Below are positions 18,401 through 26,006 of a stretch of 64,000 nucleotides of DNA, piece by piece. The notes beneath the pieces are model-generated. The model was given only the letters and a program-made list of their open reading frames with translations, made no database searches and was not told where the DNA came from. Where the stretch lies: the NCBI RefSeq assembly GCF_001881495.1, contig NZ_LUKY01000033.1, positions 124,001 to 188,000 of the forward strand, read 5' to 3'. The DNA is from Candidatus Rickettsiella isopodorum. Lineage in GTDB: Bacteria > Pseudomonadota > Gammaproteobacteria > Diplorickettsiales > Diplorickettsiaceae. The number at the start of each line of letters is the position of its first letter. Within the stretch, counting starts at the first letter, position 1. A program made the position numbers and the translations under genes.

Positions 18401-20288
18401 TTACCTGTGAAACATCTACGTCGTCAATATGGACGGGTTTTACACCGAAATCATTAATCCAAATACGATGCCCATCCGGTAAGGTAATTTCTTGTGGCCA
18501 TTCGTCCATAACGCATAGCCCCATATTTTCTAGCACTGGCAAGGCATCAGACAAAATGATGGGCTTGCCTGCCTGAAATAATTTAAATCTTAACGGAACA
18601 CCCTTTTCATTCGTCGATGGATAAAAATTCATTTCCAAAGGATGTTCTGAAGAGATTCTTTCTAATTGTTCAATATCATGTACGGCTATATTTGCGGAAA
18701 ATGTATCTCGATATCCGCTAGGAAAAGCATACATATATTTTTGCAATAGGCGCGCGCCTTCTTGTTCACCGTAATATTCAATCAAAGCTTGGCGCAATTC
18801 TTCTTTCCAAGAACGGGCAACTTCAGTCAGTTGCGCCTCAATTTTTTTAACATCATAGATTAAATCTTTCTTGGGATCAGTTCGAATTAAAAAATGGATA
18901 CGTGCTAGATTAGAATCTCCAAATAATGTCGAAAAGCCAATTTCAATACCCGAGAATTCACGCACCAAGATTTTTTCCATCTGGCGTTGTAGTTCAGTAT
19001 TTAATTGCTCTTTCGGCAAATAAACTAAACAAGAAATAAAGCGCCGATAATTATCTTGTCTAACGAATAGATGGACTGTTCTTTGCTCTTGGATATGTAA
19101 AATACCTAAAGCGAGTTGGGTTAACTCTTTGACTGAAGCTTGGAATAAGTCGTCTCGCGGTAAACTAGAGAGAATATCTAATAACGCTTTTCCAGAGTGG
19201 CCTTTTAAAGGTAGATTTGAATTTTGTAAAATTAATTGTATCTTACGTCGTATTAATGGGATGCTGCGTGGATCGCTATGATAAACTGTTGAAGTATAAA
19301 GGCCAATAAAACGCCTTTCTCCAATTAATTCTCCCTGCTCATTAAAACGTTTAACGCCAATATAATCCGCATAAACGGAACGATGCACTCTGGATTTACT
19401 ATTAGTTTTAGAAATAACAAGTACTTGGGGGGAGAAAGCTAAACGACGTGCCTCAGGCGGTAATTCAGTTAAAGGTTTCTCCTCTTTGCTTCTGGTTTCA
19501 TCTCTTAAAACACCTAAACCTGATTTTTTGACCATGCGCAGTGTCTTATGATCTTTACTCAAATCATAATCGCGACTGCCTAAAAAAGTAAAATGATCAT
19601 TCAACAACCAAGCCAAAAAATCTTTAGACTCCGCAACATCTTCTGGATCATAAGGAGGGGAATTTTGTCCTAGTTCTTTCAAGCAACTTTGCATTCTCGA
19701 TCGCATTTCTGGCCAGTCGTTTACAACTAAACTAACCTGTTCTAATACCTTTTCCAGTTTTTTAGCTAGTTTATTCAGAGTTTCAGTATTCGCCTCTTTA
19801 TCAATTTCTAAGTAAATTAAGGCTTCAGTTTGTTTGTCTGCTATTGCGTCATAAGGTAAAACCTCTATTACTTTTCCCTGTTTATCACGGCGTAATTTTA
19901 TATTACCGAAATGAATATTGAAAAAAATATTAAACCCTTGCCGATTGATCTCCATTCGAGTGGAATCGACTAAGAAAGGCTTATCTTCAGCAACAATTTG
20001 AACAATACTATACTTGCTTTCCCAACCCTCTTTTTCAAGACTAGGATTATAAATATGAATCTTTGCTTCGCCAGGCAAACGTCGATAAACCAGACTCCAA
20101 TGGGCAGCAAGCGCTGCTCCTAAATTTTCTGCGGAGCGGCTTTTTAATGTTTCTAAATCAGTATGAGTATAATATTGCTTGGCAAAAGCAGTAAATAACT
20201 TAGATTGTTCTTTTGGAATTTTTTGTAGCGCAAATCTTAAAATCTTATCTATGATCGATTTATAAACACGGTTAGTAAGGTTGTTCAT
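15432..20288 (-). CDS. gdhB: NAD-specific glutamate dehydrogenase, large (180-kDa) type
   Basis: This enzyme oxidises glutamate to 2-oxoglutarate and ammonia with NAD, feeding amino-acid carbon into the TCA cycle. At 1618 residues it has the length of the large bacterial GDH family. The N-terminal half holds ACT-like regulatory regions. The catalytic core starts near residue 810 with GGIRWSDRREDFRTEILGL, followed by VIVPAGAKGGFVCK near 846, where the conserved lysine lies. The long C-terminal helical region is complete. It is a single-gene unit between the synthetase gene and the divergent ubiG. No strong ribosome-binding site precedes the ATG at 20288, but the N-terminus aligns with family expectations. 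Confidence 0.95.
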   Translation of the reverse strand: MNNLTNRVYKSIIDKILRFALQKIPKEQSKLFTAFAKQYYTHTDLETLKSRSAENLGAALAAHWSLVYRRLPGEAKIHIYNPSLEKEGWESKYSIVQIVAEDKPFLVDSTRMEINRQGFNIFFNIHFGNIKLRRDKQGKVIEVLPYDAIADKQTEALIYLEIDKEANTETLNKLAKKLEKVLEQVSLVVNDWPEMRSRMQSCLKELGQNSPPYDPEDVAESKDFLAWLLNDHFTFLGSRDYDLSKDHKTLRMVKKSGLGVLRDETRSKEEKPLTELPPEARRLAFSPQVLVISKTNSKSRVHRSVYADYIGVKRFNEQGELIGERRFIGLYTSTVYHSDPRSIPLIRRKIQLILQNSNLPLKGHSGKALLDILSSLPRDDLFQASVKELTQLALGILHIQEQRTVHLFVRQDNYRRFISCLVYLPKEQLNTELQRQMEKILVREFSGIEIGFSTLFGDSNLARIHFLIRTDPKKDLIYDVKKIEAQLTEVARSWKEELRQALIEYYGEQEGARLLQKYMYAFPSGYRDTFSANIAVHDIEQLERISSEHPLEMNFYPSTNEKGVPLRFKLFQAGKPIILSDALPVLENMGLCVMDEWPQEITLPDGHRIWINDFGVKPVHIDDVDVSQVKEIFQEAFSKIWSGEVENDGFNRLILAGQLTWREVSILRAYTKYLRQIGVPFSQAYVETVVSRNAGIAKILIKLFKYYFDPSRQDESGSVTASLEKSLQSALDAVVSLDEDRILRNLFEVVRATLRTNYYQTDHQNKPKPWLALKLNPSQIMDLPLPRPMYEIFVYSPRVEAVHLRAAKVARGGIRWSDRREDFRTEILGLMKAQQVKNAVIVPAGAKGGFVCKQLPENTDREAVMNEVIRCYQTFMRGLLDLTDNLQNNVVIHPKDVVRYDEEDPYLVVAADKGTASFSDIANAIAAEYNFWLGDAFASGGSVGYDHKKMGITARGAWESVRRHCRALGLNPDKDDFTVVGIGDMSGDVFGNGMLLSHHIKLVAAFNHIHIFIDPNPDSEKSFQERKRLFNLPRSTWKDYSASLISKGGGVFLRSQKSIVLSSEIKKLLDINQDSIAPDGLIRTILKANVDLLWNGGIGTYVKASSERNADVGDRTNDNLRIDAKELRCRIVAEGGNLGLTQLGRVEYALNGGLIYTDFIDNSAGVDCSDHEVNCKILLNAVVAAGEMTFDQRNSLLAEMTDEIAKLVLYDNYCQTRTISLAAMHAQQELEFHRRYIQELERHGKLDRSLEFLPDEKALLERKALGKGLTSPEIAVLLAYTKMWVKAELLEMHSLEEDYLKRVLESAFPKLLRGRFSKFMQQHSLRREIIATKISNAMVNDMGITFVFRLKTEIGADIASIARAYAVAHHVFGFSELLGLAENLSDDVTPATRYAIMRQFNRLIRRATRWFIYNYKDQLTDILGMVDRFRQSIVTLSKNLPNLLVGEEREYWERNIQGFIEAGISEDIAKRIANVDHEYALLDIIDAAQKNNLALQDVAGLYFMVGERFGFTWLRSQIMKITIETLWDNLARVILLNDLDTQQRHLTVVILHCVIDKQVNNEICLEQWETDNQGFIKRWEQFLADLRSTGELKLMMFSVVIRELVSMVDASNVSKVIN

Positions 20289-20456
20289 ATTGAGCTATAA
20301 AGATTGAGTGATAACAAATTCCCCATACAAGTTGGCAAGCTATCCTAAATTCCTACACTCCTGTTTATAACCAATAGACACATTATGAGGGGTCAAGTAA
20401 ACTAGCTCATTGTAATACGCTCCTTGCAAAAAACCAATGAAAACAATCTAATTTTT

Positions 20457-21161
20457 ATGTCAGCTATTAATAGCGATTCAGCAGAAATCAGAAAATTTAC
20501 ACTTATGGCTGAGCAATGGTGGGATGCTGAAGGCCTATGCAAACCCTTACATGCCATCAACCCCCTACGCTTAGAGTTTATACACGCACAACACGCTTTA
20601 CAAGGTCAAAAAATAATCGATATCGGTTGTGGCGGAGGAATATTGTCCGAAGCAATGGCTAAACTAGGCGCTCAAGTCACCGGTATTGATAAAAGTAATG
20701 ACCTTATAACCGTTGCAAAAAAGCATGCTATCGAAAATCAGCTCTCGATAAAATATTTCCTTACTGATGCAGAATCATTCGCTAAAACTCATAGCCAGTC
20801 CTTTGATGTCGTATGCTGCATGGAACTATTGGAACATGTTCCTGACCCTTGCTCGCTCATACAGGCCTGTAGCAACCTGGCTAAGCCAGGCGCTAGTATT
20901 TTTTTTTCTACTATAAACCGTAATCCACGTGCCTATTTATTCGCAATTATCGGTGCGGAGTATTTATTAAAACTCTTACCTCGAGGAACACATGATTATA
21001 GAAAATTTATCCGCCCCTCTGAGTTAGCCACGGCAGCACGGCAAGCTAATTTGATCCTGCAAAAATTCCAAGGCATCGACTACAATCCCCTAAGCCAACA
21101 TTATGCCTTAGGAAAAGATATCCAAGTCAATTATCTTGCTGCCTTTAGGAAACGGTCTTAA
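20457..21161 (+). CDS. ubiG: Ubiquinone biosynthesis O-methyltransferase UbiG
   Basis: UbiG carries out the two O-methylations of the ubiquinone head group with S-adenosylmethionine. The 234-residue product has the family signature EIRKFTLMAEQWWDAEG near the N-terminus, the SAM-binding motif DIGCGGG (55-61) and CCMELLEHVPDP. An in-frame TTG at 20424 would add 11 residues, but the ATG at 20457 gives the normal N-terminus. It is followed after 3 bases by a HAD phosphatase gene, the same gene pair seen in Pseudomonas (ubiG-mupP), so the two are probably co-transcribed. Confidence 0.95.
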   Translation: MSAINSDSAEIRKFTLMAEQWWDAEGLCKPLHAINPLRLEFIHAQHALQGQKIIDIGCGGGILSEAMAKLGAQVTGIDKSNDLITVAKKHAIENQLSIKYFLTDAESFAKTHSQSFDVVCCMELLEHVPDPCSLIQACSNLAKPGASIFFSTINRNPRAYLFAIIGAEYLLKLLPRGTHDYRKFIRPSELATAARQANLILQKFQGIDYNPLSQHYALGKDIQVNYLAAFRKRS

Positions 21162-21164
21162 GTC

Positions 21165-21860
21165 ATGCCATATTCAACATTAAAACATGCAAAAATAAAT
21201 GGAATACTTTTTGACCTCGACGGAACCTTACTAGATACTGCGGCTGACTTAGCGGCTGCTCTCAATCAAATTTTAAAATCACAACACGTAAAACCTTTAT
21301 CCATAGACGAAGTTCGACCTGCTATATCTTCCGGAGTAGCGGGTTTATTAAATCTAGGATTACGGGTCACAGTAAAAGATCCCACTTTTCCTGTTTTGCG
21401 CACCCAATTTCTTGATTATTACCACCAACATATTTGCGTGCATACTCATTTATTTCCAGGCGTAGAAAATTTAATTAATTACTTGCAAGAAGAAAAATGG
21501 CCATGGGGCATCGTTACTAATAAATCTGCTCTTTTAACTAAGCATTTAATAAAGAAGTTTCCACTACTTAGTAAAGCTAAATGTATTATTGCCGGAGATA
21601 CGCTTCAATATAGTAAACCTCATCCTCAGCCTTTATTACATGCCTGCAAATGCATTGCTTGCCTTCCGGAAAACTGTGTCTATGTGGGTGATGCTAAGCG
21701 TGATATTGAAGCCGCTAATGCTGCCGGCATGTATAGCTTTATCGCACTTTATGGATATATCAGCGATAAAGAAAATATCAATAGTTGGAATGCAAGCGCA
21801 AGTATCGCTTCTCCTCTTGATATTATTAACTATCTAAAACAAACCCAATCAACTATTTAA
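21165..21860 (+). CDS. mupP: HAD-family phosphatase, MupP/Gph-like
   Basis: This 231-residue HAD hydrolase has the nucleophile motif FDLDGTLLDT (D17, D19), a cap domain, the TNKS motif, the lysine motif SKPHPQPL and the acidic motif GDAKRD near residue 175. Gene order directly behind ubiG and the pattern GDAKRDIEAANAAGM...YGYI resemble MupP, the N-acetylmuramate 6-phosphate phosphatase of the cell-wall recycling pathway. The related phosphoglycolate phosphatase Gph cannot be excluded from sequence alone. An ampG homologue lies 5 kb away, which agrees with a peptidoglycan recycling role. Confidence 0.8.
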   Translation: MPYSTLKHAKINGILFDLDGTLLDTAADLAAALNQILKSQHVKPLSIDEVRPAISSGVAGLLNLGLRVTVKDPTFPVLRTQFLDYYHQHICVHTHLFPGVENLINYLQEEKWPWGIVTNKSALLTKHLIKKFPLLSKAKCIIAGDTLQYSKPHPQPLLHACKCIACLPENCVYVGDAKRDIEAANAAGMYSFIALYGYISDKENINSWNASASIASPLDIINYLKQTQSTI

Positions 21861-21883
21861 TCCTATTTTTTGATTATATATTA

Positions 21884-22525
21884 TTAAGATTTAAAAGGAC
21901 TTTCTAATGACAAAGGCGAAGGAGATAATTGAATCCGCTTAACCTCTGGAGAAAAACTTTCACCCAAAACACTGCTCTTTCTCTTTTTTGCTGCACTTAA
22001 AACAGGAAAAAAACGCATGAAAGGAAATTCTTTTTCCATTGTTTTTTCATCTAACAACACTTTTAAATGTTTATGAAAATCTTGTTTAGATTTGATTTGC
22101 ACGCGATCTAACATACAATTATAAATCTCGATGGGTTTGATATCAAAACTTTCTGGCATCTCATTCATTAAAACAAAAAGCGCTGTACTAAAAAACCATT
22201 TTATATGCTTAATTTGAACTAAAGGGAGGGTTGAAATTTTTTTAAATTTCTCCAATTCTTTAAAATGATAATCGAAAAGCCCTTTTTCATTATCTTCATC
22301 TTCACTAATTTCATCAGATTTTTTATTTTCTTTTTCTGGTTCTGTTAAATTTTCATTATGCTTTTTTTTAGTTTTTTGATCTAAAATAGCTTCTTCATCC
22401 TCCTTCTTTAACTCTTCCAAATCTTGCTCTAGTTTAAACAGTAACTCGCTAAATCGATCCTTTGAAACCATAGTTTCTTCATCGGAGCGACCTAATTCTT
22501 CGGTGATATTTGTACCATTCGTCAT
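21884..22525 (-). CDS. Hypothetical charged protein, possible coiled coil
   Basis: The family was not recognised. The 213-residue product starts MTNGTNITEELGRSDEETM. It has a strongly charged Lys/Glu-rich stretch (about 25-85) likely to be coiled coil or disordered, then a more globular helical part with LVQIKHIKWFFSTALFVLMNE, and a Ser/Pro-rich tail containing AAKKRKSSVLGE, a basic cluster resembling a nuclear localisation signal. There is no signal peptide and no convincing membrane span. It stands alone, convergent with the mupP-like gene. A lineage-specific protein, perhaps a secreted effector, is conceivable, but nothing in the sequence proves this. Confidence 0.7.
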   Translation of the reverse strand: MTNGTNITEELGRSDEETMVSKDRFSELLFKLEQDLEELKKEDEEAILDQKTKKKHNENLTEPEKENKKSDEISEDEDNEKGLFDYHFKELEKFKKISTLPLVQIKHIKWFFSTALFVLMNEMPESFDIKPIEIYNCMLDRVQIKSKQDFHKHLKVLLDEKTMEKEFPFMRFFPVLSAAKKRKSSVLGESFSPEVKRIQLSPSPLSLESPFKS

Positions 22526-22698
22526 AATTTTTTAAACGTTTTGAAGTAAAAATGAGGCTGTTAATTTTATCATTAAAACTTTGAAAAACGCAGAGGGCTA
22601 TTTAGGGCTATTTAAAGATGGAAAAGCTATATTAATATAAAAAATCCAATTAAGAATTTTTTGCTATACTTAAACTCCTGATTGTACCGAGTATAGAG

Positions 22699-23088
22699 AT
22701 GACTACTAATTTGCTAGAACCTACCTTACGTGTAAAAACCAGACCTAATGATGCCAATAAAACCGGCGATATTTTTGGAGGATGGTTGATGTCACAAATC
22801 GATATTGCTGGAGCTATTGCCGCTGCACAGCGTGCGAAGGGAGCCGTTGTTACCGTTGCTGTCAAGGAATTAAAATTCTTACAGCCTTTGTTTATCTATG
22901 ATATTGCCAGTTTTTATACCAAAGTTTCTGCCGTAGGGAAAACTTCAGTCACCATTGAGGTGGAAGTCTATGCAGAACGTTACCAAGAGGGTGTGAGTTC
23001 ATCAAAAAAAATTAAGGTTTCAGAAGCAAGTCTAGTGTATGTAGCCGTATCAAAACCCGGAGAAAAACGTTTAATTCCCGTGAAATAA
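22699..23088 (+). CDS. yciA: Acyl-CoA thioesterase, YciA-like hotdog fold
   Basis: YciA-type enzymes hydrolyse acyl-CoA to free acid and CoA and probably keep the CoA pool free. The 129-residue product is a single hotdog domain with the motif NANKTGDIFGGWLM-like stretch DANKTGDIFGGWLMSQID near the N-terminus, in which the conserved Asn and Asp sit, and VKELKFLQPL. The ATG at 22699 follows a short AT-rich leader. It is a monocistronic plus-strand gene that ends 12 bases before the convergent minE stop. The length is typical of the family. Confidence 0.9.
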   Translation: MTTNLLEPTLRVKTRPNDANKTGDIFGGWLMSQIDIAGAIAAAQRAKGAVVTVAVKELKFLQPLFIYDIASFYTKVSAVGKTSVTIEVEVYAERYQEGVSSSKKIKVSEASLVYVAVSKPGEKRLIPVK

Positions 23089-23100
23089 ATAAGGAAACAT

Positions 23101-23379
23101 CTAAGCGCCACTGCCTACAGTTATTTCTGCATTAGGTAGCGTTATATTTAATTCTAATATTGAACAGTTTCCCGTTCGTTCCAGTTCAACTTTTACTTGA
23201 TCTTGATCGATATCAACATACTTAGCAATAACTTCAATCAATTCCTGTTGTAATTTTGGTAAAAAGTCGGAGTTATTCTCTGTTCTACGCTCATGAGAAA
23301 CAATAATTTGCAAACGCTCTTTAGCAAGCGTCGCCGTATTTTTAGGCTTATTTCTAAAAATATAATTTAACAAGCTCAT
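23101..23379 (-). CDS. minE: Cell division topological specificity factor MinE
   Basis: MinE stimulates the MinD ATPase and drives pole-to-pole oscillation of the Min system. The 92-residue product has the N-terminal membrane/MinD-binding part (MSLLNYIFRNKPKNTATLAKERLQ, shown in two parts MSLLNYIFR and TATLAKERLQIIVSHER) and the dimerising domain with LPKLQQELIEVIAKYV. Its start codon overlaps the minD stop by 4 bases, so the pair is translationally coupled. Confidence 0.95.
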   Translation of the reverse strand: MSLLNYIFRNKPKNTATLAKERLQIIVSHERRTENNSDFLPKLQQELIEVIAKYVDIDQDQVKVELERTGNCSILELNITLPNAEITVGSGA

Positions 23380-24200
23380 GTTGCTATCTCCTCACGACCA
23401 AAGAGACGACGTAACAAACCTTTCTTCTCTAGTTTAGTAAATTTAAAAGGTATTTCTTCACCTAATAAACGAGAAACAGCATCTGCATAAGCTTGATGTG
23501 CATCGCTTTCTCCATTCAACGTCACTGGAACACCTGCATTAGAAGCGCGTAATACTGCTTGCGACTCTGGAATAACACTCAATAAAGGGATAGATAATAT
23601 ATCCAATACATCATCCACACTGAGCATATCACCTCTTTCTACTCGTGTTAATGAATATCGTGTTAGCAGTAAATGTTGTTTAACCGGATCAAGACCTAGT
23701 TCAGCTCGTCGAGATTTACTATCTAAGATTCCTAACATTCTATCAGAATCTCTGACCGAGGAAATTTCCGGGTTACTGACAACTATAGCGGTATCAGCAA
23801 AATACATTGCTAATGTTGCGCCACGTTCTATTCCGGCGGGTGAATCACAAAGAATATAATCAAAATCTTTTTTGAGTTCTTCTAAAATTTTTTCCACGCC
23901 TTCTTTGGTCAAGGCATCTTTGTCACGGGTTTGTGAAGCAGGTAGAATATAAAGATTCTCAAGTCTTTTATCTTTAATTAAGGCTTGTTTAATATTTGCT
24001 TCACCGCGAATCACGTTAACAAAATCAAAAACAACCCGCCTCTCGCAGCCCATAATCAGATCGAGATTACGCAAACCAATATCAAAATCAATAACGACTG
24101 TTTTAAATCCACGAAATGCAAGGCCTGCCGCCATTGCAGCACTACTTGTCGTTTTACCGACACCACCCTTTCCCGATGTAATAACAATAATTTCAGCCAA
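23376..24200 (-). CDS. minD: Septum site-determining ATPase MinD
   Basis: MinD is a deviant Walker-A ATPase that binds the membrane at the poles and normally recruits MinC to block polar division. The 274-residue product has GKGGVGKTT (10-18), the switch region DSPAGIERGA and VSNPEISSVRDSDR. Its basic amphipathic C-terminal helix (KKGLLRRLFGREE) is the membrane-targeting sequence. Usually minC lies immediately upstream. Here the upstream 356 bases contain no minC, only a dispersed repeat, so MinC is either encoded elsewhere or absent. Confidence 0.96.
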   Translation of the reverse strand: MAEIIVITSGKGGVGKTTSSAAMAAGLAFRGFKTVVIDFDIGLRNLDLIMGCERRVVFDFVNVIRGEANIKQALIKDKRLENLYILPASQTRDKDALTKEGVEKILEELKKDFDYILCDSPAGIERGATLAMYFADTAIVVSNPEISSVRDSDRMLGILDSKSRRAELGLDPVKQHLLLTRYSLTRVERGDMLSVDDVLDILSIPLLSVIPESQAVLRASNAGVPVTLNGESDAHQAYADAVSRLLGEEIPFKFTKLEKKGLLRRLFGREEIAT

Positions 24201-24421
24201 GGGTTGCTCCTATTATCAATTTAAAGAATGTTGTCACGATCATTTTCAGCTAAGATTATTTTTTAGATTCGGTTATTGGCATTGCTTAGTAAGTGGTCAT
24301 CCCTATATATTGATGAACGCACTGTTAAAACACCTATATAGGCTAATATTACTGGATTTCCATAAGAAGTGGAAGTTTTCTTACACAAAAGATTAAAGTT
24401 TATTTTTTGTGTAAGAAAAAT

Positions 24422-24515
24422 ACAAGACGGGTTTTGGCAAGTACCAAGACCCTATAGCAATCTGTGTCTATAAGCTAGAGGATTGCAAATTGAGCCGCAA
24501 CACAGACAAAAATTC
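24422..24515 (+). repeat. Dispersed intergenic repeat, copy 2, in the minD-recO gap
   Basis: This is the most diverged copy. The left end ACAAGACGGGTTTTGGCAAG matches the left end of the copy at 53001, and the right end GCAACACAGACAAAAATTC plus AAGTAC matches all other copies. It lies 41 bases before the recO start. The rest of the 356-base gap (24201-24556) has no gene. It includes an inverted pair of AT-rich stretches around 24382-24418 (TTCTTACACAAAA and TTTTTTGTGTAAGAA), which could form a hairpin in either transcript. Confidence 0.8.
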
Positions 24516-24556
24516 AAGTACATAGCGTCTATTCATTATTTTTATCTTTTAGTCCC

Positions 24557-25267
24557 ATGTTAAGCACCGACCCACTGCAAGCTGCCTATATTTTACACAC
24601 CCGACCTTATCGAGACACTAGCTTATTAATAGACGCATTCACCATCTCGCAAGGCAGAATCAACCTAATTGCAAAAGGCGCGCGTGGAGTACGCGGGAAA
24701 AAATCACGCTTCAAAGGATCACTACAAGCCTTTGTGCCATTGCTACTTTCTTGGCGCGGAAAAACTGATCTCATGAATTTACTCAATGCAGAACCTAATC
24801 CTATTCTTCTTCCTCATTTAACAGGTAAGCTTTTAGTATGCGGTCTTTATCTCAATGAACTATTAATCCGTTTACTTTACCGCTACGATCCTTATCCGCA
24901 GTTATTCCAAGCTTATCAAACAGCGCTGTGTAGCTTACCTGACAATCCCGCTCTTGCTTTACGTTTATTTGAAAAAAAATTATTAGCTGAGTTGGGTTAT
25001 GCCTTATATTTGAATAAAGATAGTTTAACTAATCAAGCTCTTTTACCCCATCAATCTTATCAATTTATTCCGAGTCAAGGTTTGGTTGTTTGCTTAAATA
25101 ACTCACTACCTAAACAATCCATTTTTTCTGGCGCCTCTCTTTTAGCGATGCATCATGAATCATGGGATACACCCACCCATTTATTAGATGCAAAACGTTT
25201 ATTTCGTCTTGCTCTAAACTATCTCCTCGAAGGCAAAGCTATTCGTAGTCGTGAGTTATTAGTATAA
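24557..25267 (+). CDS. recO: DNA repair protein RecO
   Basis: RecO loads RecA onto SSB-coated DNA in the RecFOR recombination pathway and anneals single strands. The 236-residue product starts with the conserved OB-fold sequence AAYILHTRPYRDTSLLIDAF, contains LIAKGARGVRGKKSRFKG, and has the helical C-terminal domain with LCGLYLNELLIRLL-like segment VCGLYLNELLIRLL. Length is normal. In many gammaproteobacteria recO follows era; here it is separated and preceded by the repeat at 24422. Confidence 0.94.
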   Translation: MLSTDPLQAAYILHTRPYRDTSLLIDAFTISQGRINLIAKGARGVRGKKSRFKGSLQAFVPLLLSWRGKTDLMNLLNAEPNPILLPHLTGKLLVCGLYLNELLIRLLYRYDPYPQLFQAYQTALCSLPDNPALALRLFEKKLLAELGYALYLNKDSLTNQALLPHQSYQFIPSQGLVVCLNNSLPKQSIFSGASLLAMHHESWDTPTHLLDAKRLFRLALNYLLEGKAIRSRELLV

Positions 25268-25348
25268 TAAAATAGCTAAATCGAACTCACAAAGATATTT
25301 GTTAATTATTGGCAAGAATAAGCTGGTTTTAAGGGATTAAAATATACA

Positions 25349-25377
25349 TTGACGGGCAGAGTGACATCTAATAATAT
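25349..25377 (+). promoter_or_regulatory. Candidate sigma-70 promoter for the glycine-zipper lipoprotein gene
   Basis: A TTGACG hexamer (25349-25354) is followed after exactly 17 bases by TAATAT (25372-25377). Five of six and four of six consensus bases match. Transcription would start near 25384, about 77 bases upstream of the ATG at 25461. Confidence 0.5.
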
Positions 25378-25460
25378 CAGCTTTTAATAAGTTTAAACGA
25401 CTATTCAAACTATTTACTTAAACATTACACTAGAATAATATCCAACATCTACGGGTTCAT

Positions 25461-25934
25461 ATGAAGTTTCACATTCATTGCTTACTATCTATCCTAGCCC
25501 TATCGTTTTTAACAAGTTGTGCATCTTCACTATCGCCTAACGTTTACACCACAACTAGCGCCGGGCAAGTCCACCGCGTTGTTAGGGGCGTAGTGAGAAG
25601 CAGTCGCGTTGTAAAGGTAACTGGAGACAGTGAACTGGGTGTGGGAGGCATAGCAGGTGGTGCACTGGGTGCTATTGCAGGTTCCGAAATAGGTGGCGGA
25701 AGAGGTAGTTTAGCAAGCGGTATCGGCGGCGCCCTATTAGGTGGTCTTGCGGGCAACCAAATACAAAAAGGGCTTTCAACACAAACGGGTGTTGAATATG
25801 TCGTTAAACTCAGAAATAATTCTTTAATTTCTGTCGTACAAGCATCGATGCCAACTTTTAATCACGGACAACATGTATTAGTACAATATGGCGCAGGTGG
25901 CCGCCCACGCATCATCGCTGACCCTGATTACTAG
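25461..25934 (+). CDS. Outer-membrane glycine-zipper lipoprotein, SlyB/Pcp family
   Basis: The 157-residue protein has a lipoprotein signal peptide ending in the lipobox LTSC (lipidated Cys20). A mature part carries a glycine zipper (about residues 62-105: GGIAGGALGAIAGSEIGGG and GIGGALLGGLAGNQ), followed by a C-terminal beta-rich segment with VEYVVKLRNNSLISVVQ. These are hallmarks of the 17-kDa surface antigen/SlyB/Pcp lipoproteins, which sit in the outer membrane and help maintain envelope integrity. It is probably monocistronic, with its own promoter at 25349. Confidence 0.9.
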   Translation: MKFHIHCLLSILALSFLTSCASSLSPNVYTTTSAGQVHRVVRGVVRSSRVVKVTGDSELGVGGIAGGALGAIAGSEIGGGRGSLASGIGGALLGGLAGNQIQKGLSTQTGVEYVVKLRNNSLISVVQASMPTFNHGQHVLVQYGAGGRPRIIADPDY

Positions 25935-26006
25935 CATGTCAATAAAATTATTTAATACTGATTTAGATAAGAGAAGCTAAATTTCTTCTCTTTGACTAGG
26001 AAAAAA

